Source: Xylanibacter muris
Lineage (GTDB): Bacteria > Bacteroidota > Bacteroidia > Bacteroidales > Bacteroidaceae
NCBI RefSeq assembly: GCF_013166605.1
Contig: NZ_JABKKF010000001.1
Coordinates: 522,829 to 586,828 of the forward strand
Direction of reading: 5' to 3'
Length of the DNA stretch: 64,000 nucleotides
Shown: positions 44,804 to 52,831 of the stretch, one piece after another
Numbering within the stretch: the stretch's first letter is position 1
Layout: every line of letters begins with the position of its first letter
Program-made: the position numbers and the translations under genes
The notes under the pieces: model-generated
What the model saw: only the letters and a program-made list of their open reading frames with translations
Told to the model about the DNA's origin: nothing
Databases searched by the model: none

Positions 44804-45240
44804 AACAAAGAATATTAAGACTCGTCTGCATTGCGGTATCAATAATTTGTGGCAACACAATCTACGCACAGAAATGCGTTGTTTATTCCATAATAGGAAA
44901 TGTAAGCACAGTTAATGGAGACAGGCAAAGTTCCATACAGCTAAGGGATACGTTGAATATGAACACGACAATAAAAATATCGGGGAACTCGATACTTGAA
45001 CTGTTTGACGAAACCAACAGGAAGAAGTACGTGATAAACACTCCTGGCTGCAATACCGTAGCCAACATGCTGAAAGACAAAAGAAATGATACGATAGAGC
45101 TGACAGAAAACTATTTCAACTATATTCTAAGAAACATAAGAAATAACAATGGAACCATCATACGGACCTGTAGCGATATAGCCAGCGTGACGCGGGAGGT
45201 CTTGGCGGATTCTATAGCGTATGCGTCGGAAAATGAATAA
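44800..45240 (+). CDS. Small exported FecR-like protein
   Basis: A 146-residue protein with a signal peptide (about 1-23, ending IYAQ). The mature part begins CVVYSIIGNVSTVNGD and continues with QLRDTLNMNTTIKIS and LELFDETNRKKYVI, a pattern like the FecR beta-domain; a short helix and a NNNGTIIRTC segment follow. FecR-like proteins occur next to CHASE2 genes in other phyla (general knowledge), which supports the pairing here. Last gene of the seven-gene unit; the ATG overlaps the CHASE2 stop. No terminator seen after it. The FecR likeness is moderate only. Confidence 0.6.
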   Translation: MKQRILRLVCIAVSIICGNTIYAQKCVVYSIIGNVSTVNGDRQSSIQLRDTLNMNTTIKISGNSILELFDETNRKKYVINTPGCNTVANMLKDKRNDTIELTENYFNYILRNIRNNNGTIIRTCSDIASVTREVLADSIAYASENE

Positions 45241-45341
45241 TGAGACTGTTGGCTGGAATATTCATGGAGAGACTGCTGTATATTGTTTTTTCCAAGTATT
45301 ATAGCAGAAACGGTTTGCATATCATTATTTCAGCAATATTC

Positions 45342-45372
45342 TTGTAGGGCAGGAAATAAAGCATTACTTTTG
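45342..45372 (+). promoter_or_regulatory. Promoter of proA
   Basis: TTG (45342-45344), 20 nt, TACTTTTG (45365-45372), 28 bp before the ATG at 45400, giving proA its own start separate from the cluster before it. Confidence 0.65.
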
Positions 45373-45399
45373 TATCTCTCAATACAAAAAACATTCGGT

Positions 45400-46644
45400 A
45401 TGATACAGATATTCGAGGCTGCCAAGGCTGCCGGCCGCGTATTGGCACTTCTTACAGACGCGAAGCGCAATGAGGTGTTGCTTGATTTGGCAGACGTGAT
45501 AGAAAACAGTATGGAACGTATACTTGAAGCCAATTCAAGGGATTTGGAACGTATGGATCGCGGCAATCCTTTATATGACAGGCTGATGCTTACTCCCGGA
45601 CGTCTTGCCGCCATTGCCGCTGACATGCGTAATGTCAGCCGGTTGCCGTCACCGCTCGGCCGCATTCTTTTGGAGCGCACGCTTCCTAACGGACTGAAGT
45701 TGCGGCGTGTGAGCGTGCCGTTCGGAGTCATTGGCATGATATATGAGGCCAGGCCTAACGTGACTTTCGATGTTTTCTCTCTCTGTTTTAAAAGTGGTAA
45801 CGCATGTGTGCTGAAGGGCGGAAAGGATGCCGACTGTTCCAACCGGGCGGCAGTTGGGCTTATCCACGGTGTGTTGCGCCGTCATGGTATATGTGAATCT
45901 TCTGTGAGTCTGTTGCCGGCCACCCGTGAGGCCACGGCCGGGATGCTGAATGCCGTCGGATATATAGATTTATGTATACCCCGTGGAGGACGGAAGCTTA
46001 TCGACTTTGTGCGTGACACGGCACGTGTGCCGGTGATAGAGACCGGTGCGGGAGTGGTGAATACGTATTTCGATGCGGCGGGAGACAAGGATAAGGGCCG
46101 GCGGATAATTTGCAATGCCAAGACACGGCGTGTGAGCGTGTGCAATGCCCTTGACTGTCTGATAATAGACGTGAGCCGTCTCGATGATCTTGCTTATCTG
46201 TGCATGCCGCTTTCGGAAAGTAATGTCACCATATATGCAGACGACAGGGCATACGCGGCTTTGTCCGGTTGTTATCCGGAGGAACTGCTGATGCATGCCG
46301 GTGACGACAGCTACGGCACTGAGTTTATGGACTATAAGATGGCTGTCAGGACCGTTGGCGGTATTGATGAGGCTATAGCGCATGTAAACCGTTATGGCTC
46401 AGGTCACAGTGAGTGTATAATAACAGAAGACCGCGATAGCATGGATAAGTTCCGTATGCAGGCCGATGCGGCTTGTGTGTATGTCAATGCTCCTACAAGT
46501 TTCACCGACGGGGCACAGTTCGGACTTGGCGCGGAAATTGGCATAAGCACGCAGAAGCTTGGTCCGCGCGGCCCGATGGGACTCGAGGAGATAACCACAT
46601 ACAAATGGCTTATAGAAGGCAACGGGCAGGTGCGTGATAAGTAG
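45400..46644 (+). CDS. proA: Gamma-glutamyl phosphate reductase
   Basis: Second step of proline synthesis: glutamyl-5-phosphate to glutamate semialdehyde with NADPH. The 414-residue protein has the family landmarks [20 protein letters not shown] near residue 107, [11 protein letters not shown] near 140, [13 protein letters not shown] near 213, and the catalytic Cys in [14 protein letters not shown] near 240. The C-terminal [20 protein letters not shown] motif is complete. The start at 45400 follows a good promoter; an in-frame ATG 39 codons upstream lies before that promoter. Converges on proC with a shared terminator. Confidence 0.95.
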   Translation: MIQIFEAAKAAGRVLALLTDAKRNEVLLDLADVIENSMERILEANSRDLERMDRGNPLYDRLMLTPGRLAAIAADMRNVSRLPSPLGRILLERTLPNGLKLRRVSVPFGVIGMIYEARPNVTFDVFSLCFKSGNACVLKGGKDADCSNRAAVGLIHGVLRRHGICESSVSLLPATREATAGMLNAVGYIDLCIPRGGRKLIDFVRDTARVPVIETGAGVVNTYFDAAGDKDKGRRIICNAKTRRVSVCNALDCLIIDVSRLDDLAYLCMPLSESNVTIYADDRAYAALSGCYPEELLMHAGDDSYGTEFMDYKMAVRTVGGIDEAIAHVNRYGSGHSECIITEDRDSMDKFRMQADAACVYVNAPTSFTDGAQFGLGAEIGISTQKLGPRGPMGLEEITTYKWLIEGNGQVRDK

Positions 46645-46662
46645 GGTTCGTTCGTTTTTATA

Positions 46663-46706
46663 CCAAAGAGCCGCCATCTGCAAATCTGCGGATGGCGGCT
46701 CTTTGG
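46663..46706. terminator. Bidirectional intrinsic terminator
   Basis: Perfect 16-bp stem (46663-46678 with 46691-46706) with AGCCGCCATC core between convergent proA and proC. Confidence 0.9.
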
Positions 46707-46710
46707 TTCT

Positions 46711-47493
46711 TTATTTCAATTTAAGTCCCCTTATCACGGCATTGGTGAAACCGGCCTGTTCCATTGCGTTGAGGCCGCGTATGGTAATGCCTCCGGGTGT
46801 TGTCACCTTGTCTATCTCCGCTTCGGGATGGTTGCCTGTGGACATAAGCAGGTCCACTGCGCCTTTCACTGTTTGCAATACGATGTTTTTTGCATCGTCG
46901 GCCTTGAAGCCAAGTTCCACGCCTCCCTCGCTTGCCGCCCTTATATAACGCATGGCGTATGCGATGCCGCATGACGCAAGTATCGTTCCGGCCGGCAGCA
47001 GCTTCTCTTCAACAACGAGGGTGCTTCCCGTGGTGTCGAAAATACTCTTTATCATGTCTGTTTGTCTGCCGTCTGCCCCTATGGGGGTGATGAATGTCAT
47101 GGAACTGCATTCGGCAATGGCGATGTTGGGTATGACGATAAACAGCGGAATCATTGTTCCGTCGTCTTTTTTCATCCATTCCGTAATCTGTTCCGAGGGG
47201 AGACCGGCAACGACTGTCATGAGAATCTGCCGGTTGTAGTCAAGTACGGGTTTTATTTCCTTGAACACCGTTTCCGCTATCCACGGCTTTACGGCCACGC
47301 ACACTATGTCGGCATTGGCTGCGGCTTCACGGTTGTCGGTGGTGATGTTCACGCCAGTTTGGGAAAACTTGTCAAGGGCTTTATGAGTGCGGTTGGATAC
47401 TGTAATGTCGGAACTGCTGAAAACATTGCCTTTCAGAAATCCCTGCACCATTGCCCCGCCCATTGCTCCTGCGCCTATTATTGATATTTTCAT
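46711..47493 (-). CDS. proC: Pyrroline-5-carboxylate reductase
   Basis: Last step of proline synthesis. The 260-residue protein has the N-terminal Rossmann motif IIGAGAMGGAMVQGFLKG (residues 4-21), the CVAVKPWIAETVFKEI segment near 70, and the C-terminal signature VTTPGGITIRGLNAMEQAGF near 232-251. Standard length. It is the last gene of the arginine operon (20 bp after argD), so proline and arginine genes share one transcript. Confidence 0.95.
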   Translation of the reverse strand: MKISIIGAGAMGGAMVQGFLKGNVFSSSDITVSNRTHKALDKFSQTGVNITTDNREAAANADIVCVAVKPWIAETVFKEIKPVLDYNRQILMTVVAGLPSEQITEWMKKDDGTMIPLFIVIPNIAIAECSSMTFITPIGADGRQTDMIKSIFDTTGSTLVVEEKLLPAGTILASCGIAYAMRYIRAASEGGVELGFKADDAKNIVLQTVKGAVDLLMSTGNHPEAEIDKVTTPGGITIRGLNAMEQAGFTNAVIRGLKLK

Positions 47494-47513
47494 AATTGTC
47501 TGCGGCTTTTATT

Positions 47514-48653
47514 CTAATGTTTCAGTTCCTGGCTGAGTTTCACGATGAATTCATCAGCCATTTCACGTGTGAAGCACAATGGAGGAAGCAGGCGAAGAAG
47601 ATTTGTTCCTGAGCATCCTGTGAACATGCGCTGGTTGTATACGAGTCTTTCGCGTATGGGCTTGTGCGGTATATCCAGTTCTATGCCAATCATGAGTCCG
47701 CGTCCGCGTATGTCGGTGATGTGATGCCCTGTCTGTTGCAGTTCCTTAAGGCGTTCCATGAGGTATGTTCCTGTCTGTCGTGCATTCTCAACAAGATTTT
47801 CGTTTTCCATCACGTCAATCACTGCCAGTGCTGCTGCGCATGCAAGGTGGTTGCCTCCGAAAGTTGTGCCGAGCTGTCCGTATTTTGGCGCAAAGTCCGG
47901 AGAGATAAGCACCGCTCCCATCGGAAATCCGTTGGCGATTCCTTTTGCCACGGTTATGATGTCGGGACGTATTCCAAGCCATTGATGGGCGAAGAACTTG
48001 CCGCTGCGTCCGTAGCCGCACTGTATCTCATCGCATATAAGCACCGTTCCGTAATCTTTGCAGGCCTGGGCAAGTCCCGTTGCAAATTCCTCTGTAACCA
48101 TTCTTATGCCTCCGACACCCTGTATGCACTCTATTATGCAGGCACATACGTCACCCTTGGCCAGTTCTTTTCTCCATGCCTCGAGGTCGTTTAGCGGCAG
48201 GTATGTCACATGGCCGTTGGCATTTATCGGGGCAATGATGTTCGGATTGGCTGTGGCCTCTACTGCTAATGAAGTACGTCCGTGAAAGGCTTTTTCTGCG
48301 GAGAGCACACGGGTGCGGCCGTTTGTGAATGAAGCCAGCTTAAGGGCGTTTTCGTTTGCTTCCGCACCGCTGTTGATAAGAAACAGCTGATAGTCGTCAC
48401 AGCCGCTTATCCGCCCTAACCGTACGGCCAGCTCCTGTTGTAGTCCGTTGATGACGGAATTACTGTAAAAACCTAAATTGTTTAACTGTGATGATACTTT
48501 ATCTATATAATGCGGGTGACAGTGACCGATACTGATAACGGCATGTCCGCCGTAGAGATCGAGGTACTCATTTCCCTTGTCGTCCCAGACCTTACATCCT
48601 TTTCCCTTTACGATGTTTACATCGAATAGCGGGTATACGTCAAATAGTTTCAT
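47514..48653 (-). CDS. argD: N-acylornithine aminotransferase (acetyl/succinyl)
   Basis: PLP-dependent transaminase making N-acylornithine from the semialdehyde. The 379 residues show class-III aminotransferase motifs: YLDLYGGHAVISIGHCHPHY near 33-52, GAEANENALKLA near 95, the LICDEIQCGYGRSGKFFAHQ segment near 205, and the PLP lysine in DIITVAKGIANGFPMG near 235. Given the succinylornithine-type transcarbamylase in this genome, the physiological acyl group may be succinyl (inference). About 150 bp of palindromic repeat separates it from argC. Confidence 0.93.
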   Translation of the reverse strand: MKLFDVYPLFDVNIVKGKGCKVWDDKGNEYLDLYGGHAVISIGHCHPHYIDKVSSQLNNLGFYSNSVINGLQQELAVRLGRISGCDDYQLFLINSGAEANENALKLASFTNGRTRVLSAEKAFHGRTSLAVEATANPNIIAPINANGHVTYLPLNDLEAWRKELAKGDVCACIIECIQGVGGIRMVTEEFATGLAQACKDYGTVLICDEIQCGYGRSGKFFAHQWLGIRPDIITVAKGIANGFPMGAVLISPDFAPKYGQLGTTFGGNHLACAAALAVIDVMENENLVENARQTGTYLMERLKELQQTGHHITDIRGRGLMIGIELDIPHKPIRERLVYNQRMFTGCSGTNLLRLLPPLCFTREMADEFIVKLSQELKH

Positions 48654-48671
48654 GATTTTAAAATTTTAGTC

Positions 48672-48805
48672 GTAGAAGCCCCTCAACAGCCCTTCCAAAC
48701 CTCCCCAAAGGGGAGGCTTTTAAGTGGAAGGGTCCTGCTTTATTCATCTTTCCGCTTAGAAGTAATCCCTTATCCCCCTTTGGGGGATTAATAGGGGGCT
48801 TTTAT
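48672..48805. repeat. Bipartite palindromic repeat, copy A (between argD and argC)
   Basis: Contains CCTCCCCAAAGGGGAGG (48700-48716) and ATCCCCCTTTGGGGGAT (48772-48788). It is an inverted copy of the element at 51185-51320: both share the two palindromes and the spacer words TTAAGTGGAAG and CCTGCTTTATTC over about 115 bp. Confidence 0.85.
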
Positions 48806-48810
48806 GAGGT

Positions 48811-49833
48811 TTAGAAAGCACTTGCCTTAAGTTTCAGTCCTGCGGTTTCATCAATACCGAACATTATGTTCATATTCTGTACCGCCTGTCCTACGGCACC
48901 TTTCAGAAGGTTGTCGATGCAGGATGTTATGAGCAGTTTGTTGCCGAACTTGTCGCAATGCACAAGGCATTTGTTTGTGTTCACCACCTGTTTCAAGTCT
49001 ATAGGCTTGTCTGAATAATATGTGAATGCCGCGTCTTTATAAAACTCCTTATATGCCGCGGTAATCTCTTCTATGGAAGCATCCGTTTTTACGACCTCGG
49101 TCGAGAATATTCCGCGGGCAAAGTCACCGCGGTATGGGATGAAGTCAATGTCTGCATCAAAACTTCCCTGTATCTGAGTCAGACTCTGGCGTATCTCCGG
49201 CACATGCTGGTGTGTGAAAGCCTTGTATATGCTCATGTTGCAGTTGCGCCACGAGAAGTGTGTGGTCGCTCCCAGTTTCTGTCCGGCTCCCGTACTTCCT
49301 GTTATGGCGTTTACGGCGATATCGTCTTTCAGCAGTCCGAGCTTTGCGGCAGGCAGCAGTCCGAGTTGTATGCATGTTGCGAAGCATCCTGGATTTGCTA
49401 TATGACGGGCCTGGGCGATCTGGTTTCGGTTCAGTTCTGGAAGACCGTATACATAGTCGTTGCCAGGGCCTGCTATGCGGAAGTCCTGTGCAAGGTCTAT
49501 TATTCTTACGTTTTCCGGAATGACGTGCTCTTTAATGAAAGCCTCGCTTTTGCCGTGGCCGAAACAGAAGAACAGTACATCAATGTCGTTGAATGGCATT
49601 TCCGATGTGAATATGAGGTCTGTGTCGCCATAGAGACCTTCGTGCACATCAGCCACGGGATTCCCGGCATTGCTCTCACTGTTTGCAAATACGATTTCCG
49701 CTTGCGGGTGGTTGATTAACAGTCGGATAAGCTCACCGCCGGTATATCCGGCCGCACCGAGAATGCCGACACGTAAGCCCCCCTTAGTCCCCCTGAAGGG
49801 GGGATTTGTGGATGTGTTATTGGATTGTTTCAT
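48811..49833 (-). CDS. argC: N-acylglutamyl-phosphate reductase
   Basis: Reduces N-acylglutamyl-phosphate to the semialdehyde. The 340-residue protein has GILGAAGYTGGELIRLLINH near residue 23, the catalytic Cys in ANPGCFATCIQLGLLPA near 147, and TGSTGAGQ. The first 20 residues (MKQSNNTSTNPPFRGTKGG) are not part of the family fold; they are encoded by a copy of a palindromic intergenic repeat (49775-49805). An alternative start inside the repeat was not found, so the extension is probably real. Fourth gene of the operon. Confidence 0.92.
   Translation of the reverse strand: MKQSNNTSTNPPFRGTKGGLRVGILGAAGYTGGELIRLLINHPQAEIVFANSESNAGNPVADVHEGLYGDTDLIFTSEMPFNDIDVLFFCFGHGKSEAFIKEHVIPENVRIIDLAQDFRIAGPGNDYVYGLPELNRNQIAQARHIANPGCFATCIQLGLLPAAKLGLLKDDIAVNAITGSTGAGQKLGATTHFSWRNCNMSIYKAFTHQHVPEIRQSLTQIQGSFDADIDFIPYRGDFARGIFSTEVVKTDASIEEITAAYKEFYKDAAFTYYSDKPIDLKQVVNTNKCLVHCDKFGNKLLITSCIDNLLKGAVGQAVQNMNIMFGIDETAGLKLKASAF
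49775..49805. repeat. Palindromic repeat, copy B (inside argC 5' end)
   Basis: TCCCCCTGAAGGGGGGA (49788-49804) with flanking C-rich sequence. It encodes residues about 10-20 of ArgC. Confidence 0.7.
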
Positions 49834-49899
49834 TTTTATGAATATTCTTTAGTTTGGAGACTGCTTTCCATATTGTTTTCCTACTTCTCCCCATTTTCT

Positions 49900-49942
49900 T
49901 CCACTTAAAAGCCTCCCCTTTGGGGAGGTTTGGAGGGGCTGT
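49900..49942. repeat. Palindromic repeat, copy C (between argC and argG)
   Basis: CCTCCCCTTTGGGGAGG (49912-49928), flanked by CCACTTAAAAG on the left and TTTGGAGGGGCT on the right; identical in nearly all positions to half of the element at 51277-51316. The rest of the 119-bp spacer shows nothing else. Confidence 0.8.
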
Positions 49943-49952
49943 GTGGGCTATT

Positions 49953-51152
49953 CTACCTCTCTTCCTTATGTATTCCGTAATATACGCGGAGCGGAGTGCT
50001 TGACACCTTTATGAAGCCTTTTGCCTCTTCGGCTGTCCATCCGTGCTGCATCTCGCCGTATTCGCCGAGTTTGGATTTTGTGAGGTCATCGTCAGAATCC
50101 ACACCTACGGTCTCGAATCCCAGCGGGCGCAGTTTCAGTATGGCTGTACCGTTGACATTGCGTTGCGATGATGTCAGCATGGCCTCGATATCCGGCATTA
50201 CCGGCTCGAGGTACTGGCTCTCGTGCAGGAACATGCCATACCAGTTTGCCACCTGGTCTTTCCAGTATTGCTGCCATTTGCTTAGTGTTGACTTTTCAAG
50301 CAGGCGGTGAGCCTCTATTATGAGTTTGGGTGCGGCTGCCTCAAAGCCTACACGTCCTTTTATGCCGATGATGGTGTCGCCTACGTTGCAGTCTCGTCCG
50401 ATGCCGTATGATGCGCCTATTTGTTCTATCTTCTGTATTGCTGCCACCTTGTCGCTGAATTTCTCTCCGTTTACGGCCGCTATCTCTCCCTTCTCGAAGG
50501 TTATTTTCAGCAGTTGCTCCTCTGTTTGAGTCACATGTTTCAGGTAGGCCTCTTCAGGCAGACCCTGTGTCGGGTCAAGAAGTTCGCCTCCGCAGATGCT
50601 TGTACCCCAGATTCCTACGTTATATGAATATTTCAGTTTAGTGAAGTCTGCGGTGAATCCGTTGGCATTCAGATAGTCTACCTCTTCTTTACGTGTAAGG
50701 GCCTTGTCTCGTGTGAGTGTTATTATCTCAACACCGGGAGCCATTACGAGGAAGGTCATGTCGAAACGTATTTGGTCGTTGCCCGCACCGGTAGAGCCGT
50801 GGGCTATGGCGTCTGCGCCTATCTCGTTGGCATAGCGGGCTATGGCGATAGCCTGGAATATACGTTCGGATGATACGGAGATAGGGTAGCAGTTGTTGCG
50901 CAGTACGTTTCCGAATATCATATACTTCAGAGATTTCTCATAGTATTCCTGTGTGACATCGAGAGTGACATACTTTATTGCGCCTAATTTGTAGGCGTTC
51001 TCTTCATTCCTTTTCAGCTGCTCAGGGCTGAAGCCACCGGTGTTTGCGCATGCTGCGTATACTTCGTATCCCATCTCTTTTGTGAGATACATTACATTGT
51101 AGCTGGTGTCAAGACCGCCACTGAATGCTACTACTACTTTTTTCTTTGCCAT
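49953..51152 (-). CDS. argG: Argininosuccinate synthase
   Basis: Joins citrulline and aspartate using ATP. The 399-residue protein begins MAKKKVVVAFSGGLDTS, the ATP pyrophosphatase PP-loop, and has YEVYAACANTGGFS, DAIAHGSTGAGNDQIRFD near 118 and the C-terminal YYGIHKEER. The start at 51152 is chosen because the upstream 17 codons from an earlier ATG run into a palindromic repeat. Third gene of the operon, between the GNAT gene and argC. Annotated Bacteroidetes enzymes match this length. Confidence 0.95.
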   Translation of the reverse strand: MAKKKVVVAFSGGLDTSYNVMYLTKEMGYEVYAACANTGGFSPEQLKRNEENAYKLGAIKYVTLDVTQEYYEKSLKYMIFGNVLRNNCYPISVSSERIFQAIAIARYANEIGADAIAHGSTGAGNDQIRFDMTFLVMAPGVEIITLTRDKALTRKEEVDYLNANGFTADFTKLKYSYNVGIWGTSICGGELLDPTQGLPEEAYLKHVTQTEEQLLKITFEKGEIAAVNGEKFSDKVAAIQKIEQIGASYGIGRDCNVGDTIIGIKGRVGFEAAAPKLIIEAHRLLEKSTLSKWQQYWKDQVANWYGMFLHESQYLEPVMPDIEAMLTSSQRNVNGTAILKLRPLGFETVGVDSDDDLTKSKLGEYGEMQHGWTAEEAKGFIKVSSTPLRVYYGIHKEER

Positions 51153-51184
51153 ATCTGATTGTTTTTTGTATTTCTTCCTGATCT

Positions 51185-51320
51185 CCCCAAAGGAGAGTCC
51201 CACAAGAGCCCCCTATAATCCCCCAAAGGGGGATGAGGGATTACTCTAAGCAAGAAAATGAATAAAGCAGGACTCTTCCACTTAAAAGCCTCCCCTTTGG
51301 GGAGGTTCGGAGGGGCTACC
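51185..51320. repeat. Bipartite palindromic repeat, copy D (between argG and the GNAT gene)
   Basis: Contains ATCCCCCAAAGGGGGAT (51218-51234) and CCTCCCCTTTGGGGAGG (51289-51305), in the opposite orientation to copy A. The right palindrome lies within the GNAT coding end and supplies its stop codon. Confidence 0.85.
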
Positions 51321-51905
51321 CCCATCAATCTTCCGTATTCTTTCCATCACATCTGCAGGAATCTTTGCAGGAAGGTGCTCGTCCGGGTCGAACAGCATTC
51401 CCGTGCATATACAATATTTACGTTCCGTGCGTTTGAGTATGTCTACGTTTACGCATCCTTCGCATCCGCGCCAGAACGCCTCGTCGTCTGTAAGTTCGGC
51501 AAATGTCACCGGCTTGTATCCCAACTGTGTGTTCATCTGCATTACCGCCGCTCCGCTCGTAAGCGAGAATATCTTTGCCTTAGGCCATCGTGTACGTGCG
51601 AGTGTGAAGGTGAGGTCTTTTATTCTTTTGGCGAGGCCTACTCCCCTGAAGTCCGGATGTACAATCAGTCCCGACGTGGTCACATATTGCTTGTTGCCCC
51701 ATGTCTCGATATAGCTGAATCCCGCGAACTTGTTTCCGCACAAGGCGATTACGGCCTTGGCCTCGTTCATCTTTGTGGCAATGTATTCGTGTGATCTCTT
51801 TGCGATACCGGTGCCGCGCACTTTGGCTGCTGCCTCGATTGTCTCGAGGATGGTGTCTACATATATTTCATGATGGGGTGCCGCCACCATAACTTCTATG
51901 TCCAT
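51282..51905 (-). CDS. GNAT acyltransferase, candidate N-acylglutamate synthase
   Basis: A 207-residue GNAT-fold protein in the arginine operon, between argR and argG. The acetyl-CoA loop is visible as VHPDFRGVGLAKRIKDL (Q/RxxGxG/A type, about residues 88-104), and a Cys-rich C-terminus follows (FWRGCEGCVNVD near 150). No argA or argJ is in the operon, so it may acylate glutamate, the first step; that is inference from position. The last 13 or so residues (GGSPSEPPQRGGF) and the stop come from a palindromic repeat copy (51284-51305). Confidence 0.75.
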   Translation of the reverse strand: MDIEVMVAAPHHEIYVDTILETIEAAAKVRGTGIAKRSHEYIATKMNEAKAVIALCGNKFAGFSYIETWGNKQYVTTSGLIVHPDFRGVGLAKRIKDLTFTLARTRWPKAKIFSLTSGAAVMQMNTQLGYKPVTFAELTDDEAFWRGCEGCVNVDILKRTERKYCICTGMLFDPDEHLPAKIPADVMERIRKIDGGSPSEPPQRGGF

Positions 51906-51938
51906 TGTTATTGTTTGTTATGAATTGGATTGAAAACA

Positions 51939-52415
51939 TTATTTCAGGTTTGGCACCACCTCGCTCAGGGCATTTGTAACGTCTTGAGGGTGTGCGTTTT
52001 CCTGTAGCACTATAAATATTGTGTCGTCACCGGCAATTGTCCCTATTATCTGGGGGATGTCGCTGTTGTCTATGTTGTATGCAATGCTGCTGGCATATCC
52101 GGGGCGGGTTTTTATCACGCCCATATTGCCTGAGAATGTTATTGACTTGAAGCCCGGCACTTGCATCATTTCCTTTATCTTGTTGGGGGTGCTTACGCGC
52201 TTATACATTGTGACATTCGGCAAAACATATACATAATTGCCGCTCATGCTTGCAGCCTTCGCAACTTTCAGTTGTTTCAGATCGCGGCTCAGGGTGGCCT
52301 GGGTAAGTTTGAAACCTTCTTCCTGTAATGCTGCAAGAAGCTCTTCCTGGCTTCCAAGTTCCCTGCTTGATATTATCATGCGCAGGGTTTCAAGTCTGTT
52401 CTTCTTAATCTTCAT
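51939..52415 (-). CDS. argR: Arginine repressor
   Basis: Hexameric arginine-sensing regulator. The 158-residue protein has an N-terminal winged helix (MKIKKNRLETLRMIISSREL, then EGFKLTQATLSRDLKQLKV near 40-58 with the SRD recognition signature) and a C-terminal oligomerisation/arginine-binding domain (GTIAGDDTIFIVLQ near 125). The start at 52415 is preferred over one 10 codons upstream that lies in a palindrome likely to be an operator. First gene of the arg operon, so it probably represses its own transcript. Confidence 0.93.
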   Translation of the reverse strand: MKIKKNRLETLRMIISSRELGSQEELLAALQEEGFKLTQATLSRDLKQLKVAKAASMSGNYVYVLPNVTMYKRVSTPNKIKEMMQVPGFKSITFSGNMGVIKTRPGYASSIAYNIDNSDIPQIIGTIAGDDTIFIVLQENAHPQDVTNALSEVVPNLK

Positions 52416-52418
52416 GAA

Positions 52419-52432
52419 TGTATAATTATACA
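52419..52432. promoter_or_regulatory. Candidate ArgR operator
   Basis: A perfect 14-bp palindrome, TGTATAATTATACA, just downstream of the predicted transcription start and 4 bp before the argR start codon. It resembles the AT-rich half-sites of known ARG boxes. Confidence 0.55.
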
Positions 52433-52442
52433 GATGTGGGTG

Positions 52443-52474
52443 CAAAGGTATACATATTTATGCAATAAAACAAA
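52443..52474 (-). promoter_or_regulatory. Promoter of the arginine operon
   Basis: Minus strand: TTTG (52471-52474), 20 nt, TACCTTTG (52443-52450), a full consensus match. Confidence 0.8.
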
Positions 52475-52777
52475 TAATATTGAATAAATTTGCATCATCA
52501 TTTGTCGTTTCATTGCATGTCGTCCTTTTATAGGGCTGTTTTTCCGGCCCAGAGTGAAATGCCGGATATGAGACTTGCATATCCCTTTCTCTCCCCTTGG
52601 GAGAGGTTAGGCGGGGCTTCTCTTTCTTTATGAGTCGTAGGGGCTCTTCATCCTATATGTAGGGACGTGCCTTTGGCACGTGTCAGGCGTAAAAACATCC
52701 TCAAGAACGAATGGAATCCGTAGCCCTGGGTCTGCGTGTTATTCAGGATACCGGTGGACGTACCGTATGAAATAAAA

Positions 52778-52807
52778 AAGAGGTCCGCCGGTGAAGGCGG
52801 ACCTCTT
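52778..52807 (-). terminator. Intrinsic terminator of the large T9SS protein gene
   Basis: Perfect 12-bp stem AAGAGGTCCGCC (52778-52789) with 52796-52807, 6-nt loop, and TTTTTTATT on the minus strand. Confidence 0.9.
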
Positions 52808-52831
52808 GATTTCTGTTGTCAGTAAGACAGG

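Larger units (their letters stand above)
52416..52831. other. Arg operon control region plus repeats
   Basis: 416 bp between argR and the large T9SS protein gene. Holds the arg promoter and palindrome (52419-52474), a second AT-rich ARG-like sequence near 52480-52496, a REP-like palindrome CTCTCCCCTTGGGAGAG (52589-52605), another palindrome ACGTGCCTTTGGCACGT (52665-52681), and the terminator at 52778-52807. No ORF of note. Confidence 0.75.
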
